Below are positions 1-7,410 of a stretch of DNA of 41,735 nt, piece after piece (the first letter of the stretch is position 1; each line of letters begins with the position of its first letter). The notes under the pieces are model-generated. The model ran no database searches. It had not been told where the DNA came from and saw nothing but the letters and a program-made list of their open reading frames with translations. Made by a program: the position numbers and the translations under genes. Source of the DNA: Candidatus [Bacteroides] periocalifornicus (lineage in GTDB: Bacteria > Bacteroidota > Bacteroidia > Bacteroidales > CAJPTX01); the NCBI GenBank assembly GCA_001421095.1, contig LIIK01000009.1:1-41735 (forward strand), in the 5' to 3' direction.

Positions 1-855
1 TTTGCCACCGACCATCATTTGCGACCACGTGGGCATCAACGGGACCGGCGAAAGGCCCGGAGGGGGTCAAGCGTTTATGGTCACGTCTCTTCTAGGGTAA
101 AGAGGGGTTAATCACGCAATTCAATCTCCCGAAGACGTAGCGATGCGGCATTTCTGTGAGGTTTGCAGCAGAGACTCATATTTCTATCATTTGGCAAGAT
201 CGGCTATTTCGTTCTCGGTAGGGGAGGTGCCGAGCGCAGCGAGTGCCCTCCCTTGCATGGTGCGTCGCGATTATGGTGCGCCTTATAGGGATCTTGGTAG
301 GGGAGGTGCTGTAGGGGACGGGCCGAAAGTTGCCCGCCCTCTCGCGAGTGCCCTCCCTAACCAACGCGGCGCTCCGCGTCGCGATAAAGACCATAGGCCC
401 CATTAGGTGGGAGGCGTGAAGGCCAGATAACGACGCGGCACGCCGCGTCGCTACGTCCTCCGAGGAACGGGAGAATTGGGTTTAAACCTATGTGTTCTAA
501 TAATCGTGGCACGCCTCCCCGCTACAAAGGAGGCCACCCGCCTCCAATCAACCTTGGAACGGGGCGAAAAGCAACCCTGCGCACAGCACGATAAAATAGC
601 CCCTAGGGCCGCGTGGGCACAGGCTCGCGGGCTATTCCCATCCTGGGGGCGCCCAGCGCGCTACCTTCGCGGTGTTTTTGGGGCGTAATGCGATTTCATC
701 GCACCGCGTCGCGATTAAAGGGTACCGCATCGCAATTTAGGACGCCACATCATGATAAAGACCGTAGGTCTCCATAGATGGGAGGCGTAAAGGCGAGATA
801 ACGACGCGGCACGCCGCGTTGAGATTCTAGACGAGCCGCGCTTAGCCCCCCCCTC
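1..855. repeat. Gene-free stretch filled with dispersed hairpin repeats
   Basis: No reading frame here looks like a protein; the open frames are low-complexity and run through repeats. Visible items are a GGGGAGGTGC...GCCCTCCC hairpin (221-252), a second copy with another hairpin inside its loop (299-356), palindromes at 431-450 and 802-821, and a direct repeat of about 70 bp (378-450 and 748-821). The segment around 75-255 is an inverted copy of the composite repeat seen at 22353-22560 and 37321-37425. All these elements recur in other intergenic regions of the window. Confidence 0.8.
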
Positions 856-1554
856 TTACCGCCCAAGCGCAAAGACCGTCGGGATCTTCCCGAGGCTCGG
901 CTTTGCCTGGCGCCACTCGGCCACCGTTCGCGTTCGCACCCAGCCCTCCGGGTGTTGCAACCCATACCCGAGGCAGAGGAGAGTTCGGGGCTGCAAATCG
1001 GCCAAGAGCTGCTGCAGCAGGGCATCGTTACGATAGGGCGTCTCTATGAACAGCTGGGTCTGCCCAGAACGCACCACCAGCTGCTCTAGCTGCCGTATGC
1101 GCACCCTCCGCTCTGTCTGCGCTATTGGCAGGTAGCCGCAGAAGGCAAACTGCTGGCCATTGAACCCACTGCCCATGAGGGTGAGGAGGATGCTGCTAGG
1201 CCCCACCAGGGGAACGACTAGCCGCCCCTCGCGCTGCGCCTCTGCCACCAGTACCGCCCCGGGATCTGCCACCCCTGGCACACCAGCCTCGCTAATCACC
1301 CCTATGTCGTTCTCCCGGAATTCCCGTAGGATACGCTGGGCATCGGCAGGGGTAGACTCGCGGTCGAACCGCTCAAGGGTCAGCTCGGCTATCGGCACCG
1401 GCATGCCCAGCTCCGCGAGGTAACGCCGGGCGGTACAGAGATTCTCAACGGCAAAATGCCTCAGGCTGCGCACCGTGGCGAGTACCCCCGCAGGGAGGGT
1501 AGACTCTAGCCAATCGGGCCCTAAGGGCGCTGGGATGAGGTAGATGGTAGACAT
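856..1554 (-). CDS. SAM-dependent methyltransferase, RsmI-like (tetrapyrrole methylase fold)
   Basis: This 232-residue protein has the tetrapyrrole-methylase fold used by RsmI, which 2'-O-methylates C1402 of 16S rRNA. Visible landmarks are an N-terminal strand YLIPAPLG (residues 5-12, RsmI-like), ISEAGVPGVADPG (87-99, the SAM-binding region, compare ISDAGTP in RsmI), VGPSS (117-121) and FIETPYRN (169-176, compare YESPHR). It is shorter than typical RsmI (about 280 residues) and lacks the C-terminal extension. Bacteroidota often carry such a short paralogue beside true RsmI, so substrate identity is uncertain. It stands alone, preceded by a promoter-like TACCTTTGC about 150 bases upstream of the start. 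Confidence 0.85.
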   Translation of the reverse strand: MSTIYLIPAPLGPDWLESTLPAGVLATVRSLRHFAVENLCTARRYLAELGMPVPIAELTLERFDRESTPADAQRILREFRENDIGVISEAGVPGVADPGAVLVAEAQREGRLVVPLVGPSSILLTLMGSGFNGQQFAFCGYLPIAQTERRVRIRQLEQLVVRSGQTQLFIETPYRNDALLQQLLADLQPRTLLCLGYGLQHPEGWVRTRTVAEWRQAKPSLGKIPTVFALGR

Positions 1555-1703
1555 GGTATTTTTTGAACGCTATCAATGCGGTGCTCCCCTTGAGCGCTGG
1601 TGTACAGAATTGCATGTTTCAACTACACCACCACTGGGGCAGAATGCGAATAATTTTCTCCGTTCTTTTCCCTTCACCTGAAATTCCGCCGCGCTTATCG
1701 CCT

Positions 1704-1712
1704 GCAAAGGTA
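1704..1712 (-). promoter_or_regulatory. Bacteroidota -7 type promoter motif
   Basis: Reading on the minus strand, TACCTTTGC matches the TAnnTTTG(C) -7 element of Bacteroidota. It lies upstream of the RsmI-like gene and would give a leader of roughly 140 bases. No good -33 TTTG is seen at the usual spacing, so this is a motif call only. Confidence 0.45.
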
Positions 1713-1786
1713 GTGGACTTTGCGGCAAAAATCGGCTTTCCGAAAGAATTTAACACCAGCTAGAGTTCCTTGCGCAACTTTTTCTG

Positions 1787-1795
1787 TACCTTTGC
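1787..1795 (+). promoter_or_regulatory. Bacteroidota -7 type promoter motif
   Basis: TACCTTTGC lies 46 bases before the start of the HATPase-domain gene, a normal distance for a Bacteroidota promoter. Its presence suggests that the shortened gene downstream is transcribed from its own promoter. No clear -33 element is seen. Confidence 0.5.
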
Positions 1796-1840
1796 CTACG
1801 AAAGCGGAACGGCGCGCGCCAATCCATATGACACACCTCC

Positions 1841-2662
1841 ATGATGAACGAAAGGGAAATGCGCAAGCTATTCTATGCCAGCGAGGAAGCCCCCTCTTGG
1901 GACAGCAGGACCTCAGATGAAGTAGAGCTGCGCCAAAACCTCAACCATGAAGTGTTCAAGGATTTCCGACTTGCAGCGAACTTCAGCCCCAGTCTGCCAG
2001 ATGGGCAAATAATAGATAATCTCAGGCTATACGGCGCAGATGGAAATCCGAAAAGAGGGGCTGTACTCTTCTTCTGTGACCACGCCGAACGACTGAATGT
2101 CTGCGCCCTGGTTCAGTGCGTTCTTTTCAAAGGGATGGATCGCGTGAATATTTTGGATACCAAGGAGTTTTATGGTCCTCTACCCTTACAGTACAGCCAG
2201 ACTATGCGTTGGCTCAAGCAGGTATTAAAAGTTCAACTCGTGATAGGAGGAGGCCCCCACCACGAGGTCTGGGAGATTCCCGAACCCGCCCTAAAAGAGG
2301 CTGTAGTGAATGCATTGGTCCATAGAGATTACGCAGAACAGGGCGCAATGATCCAGGTACATATCTTTGACGACCGCATAGAGATTGCCAATCCTGGCGA
2401 ACTCCCTCCCGATGTTGCGGAAAATTTCGGGAGCAAAAGCCATTCCCGTAATACTGTGCTTTTCCCTCTATTCCGGCAGATGCGGCTAGTAGAACGTATG
2501 GGGTCAGGTATACCGAGGATACAGCTCGAGATGCAAACCGCAGGATTACCCGAACCTGAATTTCACCATAATGGATTCTTTCAGGTAACACTTCGCCGCC
2601 CAGAACCATACCCTGGTTACTTTACCGAGGCGCACCGACTGCCTCCCCCAAAGCTTACATAG
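1841..2662 (+). CDS. ATP-binding (HATPase_c_4) protein lacking its AlbA_2 domain
   Basis: This 273-residue protein matches the C-terminal part of the AlbA_2/HATPase_c_4 family (often annotated as RecG-like or divergent AAA-4 transcriptional regulators). Visible are the GHKL N-box EAVVNALVHRDY (153-164), DRIEIANPGELPP (178-190), RNTVLFPLF (203-211) and ERMGSGIPRI (218-227). Family members usually have 380-480 residues and start with an AlbA_2 (Schlafen-type) DNA/RNA-binding domain. Here the protein begins at the linker that follows AlbA_2 (REMRKLFYAS), and no reading frame of 1555-1840 restores that domain. It may be a truncated remnant or a functional single-domain derivative; the promoter-like motif at 1787 favours expression. 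The first of two adjacent ATG codons is taken as the start; 1844 is equally possible. Confidence 0.75.
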   Translation: MMNEREMRKLFYASEEAPSWDSRTSDEVELRQNLNHEVFKDFRLAANFSPSLPDGQIIDNLRLYGADGNPKRGAVLFFCDHAERLNVCALVQCVLFKGMDRVNILDTKEFYGPLPLQYSQTMRWLKQVLKVQLVIGGGPHHEVWEIPEPALKEAVVNALVHRDYAEQGAMIQVHIFDDRIEIANPGELPPDVAENFGSKSHSRNTVLFPLFRQMRLVERMGSGIPRIQLEMQTAGLPEPEFHHNGFFQVTLRRPEPYPGYFTEAHRLPPPKLT

Positions 2663-2805
2663 TATAACTAGATAACTTTGGGCTTGTCAACAATATCACC
2701 CAGATTCGCAAGGCATTGACTGAAATTTTGGGCAAAACACCTCATATTGTAGGGCATTCGGGACTTTTGCTGCGTTCTTATCCCTTACACACCCTCTGCG
2801 CGCAT

Positions 2806-2828
2806 AAAAAAAGACACCTCTCGGTGCC
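2806..2828 (-). terminator. Terminator after the pyrE / SRPBCC operon
   Basis: On the minus strand a 6-bp stem (GGCACC/GGTGTC, loop GAGA) is followed by seven T residues. It lies just beyond the stop codon of the SRPBCC gene and fits an intrinsic terminator. Confidence 0.75.
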
Positions 2829-2850
2829 TTTCCCGTCTGATTCCGCGCGG

Positions 2851-3252
2851 CTATCGCCCCATGTTTGCCAGGCGCTCGGCCATCTCATCGAGCCCCTTCT
2901 GGATCTTCCCCTTCAGCATGAGGCGAAGCATGAGGGGGATCTGGGCATGGAGGGTCAACCGCAGGCGGGTATCGCTGGCAGAGACCTCCTTGAGCTGCAC
3001 CCAAAAGGTGAACTGGAACGGACTCTCGGGCATTGCCTGGTACTTGAGGGTGCTGTACGGAACTCGCTCTACCACTTGCAGGCCTACCCGCATTCCCTTA
3101 GCGGTGAAGATGCAGGTGTCGTCAGTAGCCTGCACATTCTCCACCTCGGGGATGTTCACCAGCTGGCTAAGCCCCTGTAGGGACGAGAGGCGGGCGTAGA
3201 GGAATTGGGCGGGGAGGGGTGAACTCGTTACCCTGCTTACGAACTTCTCCAT
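2851..3252 (-). CDS. SRPBCC (START-like) family protein
   Basis: A 133-residue soluble protein with the pattern of the SRPBCC/polyketide-cyclase-like fold: an N-terminal helix region with repeated contacts (LYARLSSLQGL), alternating beta strands, and a long C-terminal helix (KIQKGLDEMAERLANM). The ATG at 3252 gives the usual start MEKFVSR; the frame stays open upstream but runs into pyrE. It starts 19 bases after the pyrE stop and shares its transcript. Small SRPBCC proteins next to pyrE recur in Bacteroidota, as far as I recall. The ligand is unknown. Confidence 0.75.
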   Translation of the reverse strand: MEKFVSRVTSSPLPAQFLYARLSSLQGLSQLVNIPEVENVQATDDTCIFTAKGMRVGLQVVERVPYSTLKYQAMPESPFQFTFWVQLKEVSASDTRLRLTLHAQIPLMLRLMLKGKIQKGLDEMAERLANMGR

Positions 3253-3271
3253 TTTTTCTGCTGTGATACGG

Positions 3272-3895
3272 TTAGCGCCCCCACGTCTCTGGCGACTCAC
3301 GCCAAGCCGACAGCACCCCCAATTGCTCGTCGGTAAGTCGCCCCTGTTCTCTGAGCAGCTGCAGCAGATGGGGGTAGCTCTCCAGGGTGTGCAGCTCCAC
3401 CTCGGCCTCGGCAAAGCGCCTAGCGGCCTGGGGGAATGCGTAGGTAAATATGGCCACCATGCCCAGCACATCTACCCCAGCACTGCGTAGTGCCGCCACA
3501 GCCCCCAGACTGCTCCCGCCCGTGGATATGAGATCCTCCAGTACCACCACGCGTTCTGCCGGGCCGATAAACCCCTCTATCTGGTTACCCATGCCGTGAT
3601 CCTTGGGCTTGGGGCGCACGTAGGCAAAGGGCATCTTAAGGGTATGGGCCACTATAGCCCCCATGGCTATGGCCCCCGTGGCCACCGCCGCTATGGAGGT
3701 AGCGCTAGGGTAGTAGGTAGCTATGGTCTGGCAGAACGAATCACAAATTTTTTGCCTAGCTTCGTGGCTCGAAAGCGCCCGCCGATTATCGCAATATATG
3801 GGTGATAACCAGCCAGAGGCCCAGGTGAACGGCTTATCGGTACTCACGTGGATGGCATTGGCTGCAAGCAGATCGAGTAGAATGGAATCTGGCAT
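3272..3895 (-). CDS. pyrE: Orotate phosphoribosyltransferase
   Basis: PyrE joins orotate to PRPP to give orotidine 5'-monophosphate, the fifth step of UMP synthesis. The 207-residue protein has the PRPP-binding loop VVVLEDLISTGGSS (116-129), the flexible catalytic loop with KPKDHG (96-101), and the N-terminal substrate stretch KPFTWASGWLSPIYCDNR (21-38). Length is normal for the family. The ATG at 3895 is chosen because the family begins just before the ILLDLL helix; the longer frame upstream is the antisense of the NUDIX gene. The start is head to head with the NUDIX start, one base apart, so each promoter must lie inside the other coding region. Confidence 0.95.
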   Translation of the reverse strand: MPDSILLDLLAANAIHVSTDKPFTWASGWLSPIYCDNRRALSSHEARQKICDSFCQTIATYYPSATSIAAVATGAIAMGAIVAHTLKMPFAYVRPKPKDHGMGNQIEGFIGPAERVVVLEDLISTGGSSLGAVAALRSAGVDVLGMVAIFTYAFPQAARRFAEAEVELHTLESYPHLLQLLREQGRLTDEQLGVLSAWRESPETWGR

Positions 3896-3896
3896 T

Positions 3897-4541
3897 ATGG
3901 TGAACGATTTTAGCTTTTCATACGGACTACGAACCCTAACGCTAACCCGGCAAAATGGGCAAAAATTCATTGCGCCCGGCACGCTTATCATCGCACCTTT
4001 GCCGCCTAAGGATGCCGCAAAGTTATTGGAAATTTTCCTCCTGAACGACAGATTGCGCAGAATGGTGGTCACTCCCGTGGTTGATGGCGCGCTGCAAACC
4101 GCCATTACGCAATGCTTTACCCCCGTGGTGGCTGGAGGCGGGCTAGTGATAGCTGATGACGGGGCCATGCTGCTGATCCATCGACGGGGGATGTGGGATC
4201 TGCCGAAAGGGCATCAGGAACCAGGCGAACCAATAGAACAGACCGCCCTCCGAGAGGTGGAAGAGGAAACCGGGCTTACAGACCTAACCCTAGGCTCTAA
4301 AATCGGTATAACCCTGCACTGCTACCCGACCCCCAGGGGCTGGGAGCTGAAGTACACGCACTGGTACACTATGCACAGCCCTAGGCAGACCGACCTACTC
4401 CCGCAACGCAACGAGGGTATAGAACAGGCCCGATGGTGCACTCCACAAGAGCTGAAAATACTGGTAGGCAGCAGTTTCCCAACAATACAGCAGGTGGTGG
4501 AAATGGCCCTAGGCAACCCATCCCTAGTGCGCCCCACCTAG
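3897..4541 (+). CDS. NUDIX hydrolase
   Basis: A 214-residue protein with an N-terminal region of about 75 residues followed by a NUDIX domain. The NUDIX box G-x5-E-x7-REVEEETG is complete at 105-127 and would bind the metal that cleaves a nucleoside diphosphate linked to another group. The start ATG at 3897 is the last in-frame ATG before the conserved N-terminal strand-rich region; longer starts would run antisense through pyrE. The divergent pyrE/NUDIX pair is known in Bacteroidota, but the substrate is not defined. Confidence 0.88.
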   Translation: MVNDFSFSYGLRTLTLTRQNGQKFIAPGTLIIAPLPPKDAAKLLEIFLLNDRLRRMVVTPVVDGALQTAITQCFTPVVAGGGLVIADDGAMLLIHRRGMWDLPKGHQEPGEPIEQTALREVEEETGLTDLTLGSKIGITLHCYPTPRGWELKYTHWYTMHSPRQTDLLPQRNEGIEQARWCTPQELKILVGSSFPTIQQVVEMALGNPSLVRPT

Positions 4542-4678
4542 CCTGCGAATCGTCCCAATCCTCGCGCCCTTCGCATTGCATGGCGTACCACCAGCGGGAT
4601 GCAGCGATGCGGCGTAGCTATGAGATTGGCAGAGGTCGCACGCAACCACCCCAAAAGGTCTGCAATTTTTCCACGTGC

Positions 4679-4693
4679 TGACAATCATTATTT
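4679..4693 (+). promoter_or_regulatory. Candidate Fur box upstream of the TonB receptor
   Basis: TGACAATCATTATTT matches 12 of 15 positions of the 7-1-7 Fur consensus TGATAATnATTATCA. It lies about 80 bases upstream of the promoter motif of a putative siderophore receptor. This is a resemblance by eye, and Fur sites are poorly defined in this phylum. Confidence 0.35.
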
Positions 4694-4727
4694 ACAGGGA
4701 TTGCATACTGCGCAAGACCATCTCTTT

Positions 4728-4747
4728 TTGCTATTGCAAATTAGCAA
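4728..4747. promoter_or_regulatory. Palindrome overlapping the -33 region (operator candidate)
   Basis: The inverted repeat TTGCTA / TAGCAA, 8 bases apart, covers the TTG at 4734-4736 that would serve as the -33 element of the receptor promoter. A repressor bound here would block the promoter. The protein that binds is unknown. Confidence 0.35.
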
Positions 4748-4756
4748 TACGCAGAG

Positions 4757-4765
4757 TTCCTTTGC
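4757..4765 (+). promoter_or_regulatory. Promoter of the TonB receptor gene
   Basis: TTCCTTTGC resembles the -7 element TAnnTTTGC with one mismatch, and a TTG lies 20 bases upstream (4734-4736). Transcription would begin near 4771. This excludes the longer GTG start at 4769 and favours ATG 4802. Confidence 0.5.
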
Positions 4766-4801
4766 ACTGTGATTTTTGCGGTTCGGGAAGATTCTTTCAG
4801 C

Positions 4802-7177
4802 ATGATGCATCGTTACTTGGCGAGATTCAATGGCTGTTCGTTGCTCCGCCTCCTTGCTACTACCCTTTCTCTCCTCCTGCTGGAGGAAGGGGTGCTGGCT
4901 CAGCAACCAACCTCCAGTGTCGATGGGCGCATTTCCGATGCAGAGACCGGGGAGGTGCTGGCTGGCGCAATGGTGGCGGTGCAGAAGGCGAACCGTAGCA
5001 CCATTACCAACGGGGGAGGTTGGTACACGCTTAAGGGGCTCCCTGTGGGCGAGGTGGTCGTGTACTTCGAGTACATAGGCTACGAGCCGCAGGCGCAGAC
5101 CATAACCCTGAGGGCGGGTGAAATTCAGCACCTGAACATCAAACTCCAGCCTAGCATCCAACAGGTACAGGAGGTGCTGGTGACCAGCAAGAGCCGTGCC
5201 CGGGTGATGCGGGAGCAGGCGATGCCAATCCAGGTGATTACGACCGATCAATTGGCCGGCACGGTGAGCAACGTGAGCGATGTGCTCAATAGGACCATGG
5301 GCATCACCATCCGCAGCCAGGGCGGGGTGGGGAGCGTTTCGCGCATCTCTATCCGGGGGCTTGAGGGGAAGCGAGTGGGCTTCTTCATCGATGGCAACCC
5401 CATGAATGAGCATACCGACTTCGTGAGCATCAACGATGTGCCCCTGGAGATGATAGATCGGGTGGAGATTTACAAGGGGGTTGTCCCCCCAAAGCTGGGC
5501 GGCTCGGCCATGGGCGGCGCCATCAACATCGTGCTCAAGGAATACCCGCCCCGCTACCTTGATGCTAGCTACGCCTACGAGAGCTACAACACCCATAAAG
5601 GCTCGCTAGTGGTGAAACGCAACCTCGGCAGCAGCGGCATTCTGCTTGGCGCTGGTGGATTCTACACCCACTCAGACAATGACTACGTAATGGATTCGCC
5701 CATTGAGAAGGGGTTACGCATCAAGCGGAATCACGACCGGTTCAACGGCTATGGAGGCGGATTCTCGCTGACGGCAAACCGCTGGTACTTCGATAAGCTC
5801 AAGCTCGAGGTGGAGGGCATGGGCAACCGAAAGCAGGAACAGGGAATCCTGTACGATATCCGCAAGGCCGAGCGTTCCAGCAATATGGCGATAGCCCACG
5901 TGGAGCTCGAACGCAATGACTTCCTGCTCAGCGGGCTGGATCTCGATGCTGACCTCGGCTTCTCCCTCATCTACAATCGGCTCATAGATACGGCCAAATA
6001 CCGCTACACCTGGCAGGGACGCCGTATGCCCGGGCTGCACGCTAAAGGTGGAGAGCTAGGCGTGACCCCGTCGAACAACCTCCTGGTGAAGCAAGTACTT
6101 GTGAGCAAGATCAACCTCAACTACATCATCAACCCTCAGCATGCGTTGAACCTCAACTCGTTCCACACCTCCTTCATCGGCGACCCCTCAGATCCCCTCC
6201 GGGTGGGGGCTTTGGGCTATCCCGCGGTCTTCCGCCAAACGGGACACAGCGTAACCCTTGGGCTAAGCCACGAGTGGAAATCGACAAACGACAGCTTCCT
6301 CAATGCCCTCACGGGCAAGTACTACTTCTACGGAGTAGACACCCGTACCTCCGATGCCATATCGCGCAAAGAACGCCCCATCCACCTCCGGAAACACTAC
6401 TGGGGCGTAGGCGATGCCATGCGCTATCGGGTAGCCCCCTGGCTCATCGGCAAGCTCTCGGCTGCGTGGGAAGTACGAACGCCCGCGGAAAGCGAAATGC
6501 TCGGCGATGGATTCCTGATACTGCCTGCCGCTGACCTCAACCCTGAACGAGGCGTGAATGCCAACGCTGGGCTGCTCTTCGACTGGGATCTCCCCTCTGG
6601 CATCCTAAGCGTGGAGGTAAACGGTTTCTACAACCACCTCTGGGATATGATCCGCCTACAGCAGGGCTTTGTAGGCACTAGCTACATCAACCACGGCGAG
6701 ATGCGCACCCTAGGGGGCGAAATAGAAGTGAAGGCAGATGCCACTCGCTGGCTCTACCTCTACGCCAACGCCACCTACCAGGATCTCCGCGATACGAGAA
6801 AGTACATCCCAAAGAGCAAGGTAAAGAACTACACGCTCGGCATGCGCATGCCCAACATCCCCTACTTCTTAGCCAATGGCGGCCTCGAGCTGCACCGTGA
6901 AGATCTCTTCGGGCTAAAGAATACCAACTGGCGACTCTTTGCCGACGGAGCCTTTACCGAGGAGTTCTTTTTTGACTTCGAGCAGAGCAAGCGGCAGGAA
7001 CGACGGATTCCCCGACAGGTACACTTCGATCTGGGGGCAGAGATTGCGCTTTTCAACAACACGCTCTACCTCAGCGGAAAACTGTCAAACATCACCAATG
7101 CTAAGCTACTTAGCGAGTACAACTACCCACTCCCGGGGCGGACATTCTCGGTGAAGGTGCGCTACGTGTTCAAATGA
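4802..7177 (+). CDS. TonB-dependent outer-membrane receptor (XusA-like)
   Basis: This 791-residue protein should take up a metal chelate or similar ligand across the outer membrane with energy from TonB. It has a signal peptide (about 1-34), a carboxypeptidase-D-like regulatory domain (about 40-120), a plug domain with the conserved IRGLEGKRVGFFIDG and RVEIYKG segments, and a beta barrel ending in VRYVFK. It is shorter than SusC glycan porins and fits siderophore or haem receptors. The next gene is a DUF4374 lipoprotein; that pair is the core of the xusABC locus of B. thetaiotaomicron, where XusA imports enterobactin-type siderophores. The adjacent ATG at 4805 is an alternative start. The ligand here is inferred from context only. 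Confidence 0.9.
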   Translation: MMHRYLARFNGCSLLRLLATTLSLLLLEEGVLAQQPTSSVDGRISDAETGEVLAGAMVAVQKANRSTITNGGGWYTLKGLPVGEVVVYFEYIGYEPQAQTITLRAGEIQHLNIKLQPSIQQVQEVLVTSKSRARVMREQAMPIQVITTDQLAGTVSNVSDVLNRTMGITIRSQGGVGSVSRISIRGLEGKRVGFFIDGNPMNEHTDFVSINDVPLEMIDRVEIYKGVVPPKLGGSAMGGAINIVLKEYPPRYLDASYAYESYNTHKGSLVVKRNLGSSGILLGAGGFYTHSDNDYVMDSPIEKGLRIKRNHDRFNGYGGGFSLTANRWYFDKLKLEVEGMGNRKQEQGILYDIRKAERSSNMAIAHVELERNDFLLSGLDLDADLGFSLIYNRLIDTAKYRYTWQGRRMPGLHAKGGELGVTPSNNLLVKQVLVSKINLNYIINPQHALNLNSFHTSFIGDPSDPLRVGALGYPAVFRQTGHSVTLGLSHEWKSTNDSFLNALTGKYYFYGVDTRTSDAISRKERPIHLRKHYWGVGDAMRYRVAPWLIGKLSAAWEVRTPAESEMLGDGFLILPAADLNPERGVNANAGLLFDWDLPSGILSVEVNGFYNHLWDMIRLQQGFVGTSYINHGEMRTLGGEIEVKADATRWLYLYANATYQDLRDTRKYIPKSKVKNYTLGMRMPNIPYFLANGGLELHREDLFGLKNTNWRLFADGAFTEEFFFDFEQSKRQERRIPRQVHFDLGAEIALFNNTLYLSGKLSNITNAKLLSEYNYPLPGRTFSVKVRYVFK

Positions 7178-7301
7178 TTGCGCCACGGGATTTTTTATTC
7201 ACGGTAGGGCAAAACACGGCGTTTTTATTGGCAGGGCGGAATCCTGATGATGTTGAATTGCGATGCGGCACGCGGTTGATATTGGCAATGGGCGGTAGGG
7301 A

Positions 7302-7369
7302 GCGCAACGCAGCGAGATTTTAAACGCAATGCGGCGGTATTTTAAGCGCGACGCGGCACGCCGCGTCGC
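7302..7369. repeat. 22-bp tandem units joined to the 20-bp palindrome
   Basis: Two consecutive 22-bp units (7302-7323 and 7324-7345), each ending in TTTTAA, run straight into the palindrome GCGACGCGGC-AC-GCCGCGTCGC (7348-7369). The palindrome is followed by CTACTAAGAC. The same arrangement, with about ten units, occurs at 21009-21274. In both places the array ends about 20-40 bases before a start codon. Confidence 0.8.
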
Positions 7370-7410
7370 TACTAAGACAGGGAAATCACTAATCAATACA
7401 CATAAATACT

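Noticed and set aside
143..406. Open frames on both strands at the window start
   Set aside because: They run through hairpin repeats and translate to low-complexity, arginine-rich sequence.
431..450. Possibility that the palindromes form a CRISPR array
   Set aside because: Copies are far apart, have unequal flanks and no regular spacers; they are dispersed repeats.
2716..3180. A 154-codon plus-strand frame over the SRPBCC gene
   Set aside because: It is mainly antisense to the SRPBCC gene and crosses that gene's terminator; the minus-strand protein is clearly the real one.
4769..4801. GTG start at 4769 for the TonB receptor
   Set aside because: It lies at or before the expected transcription start and would put 11 extra residues before the signal peptide.
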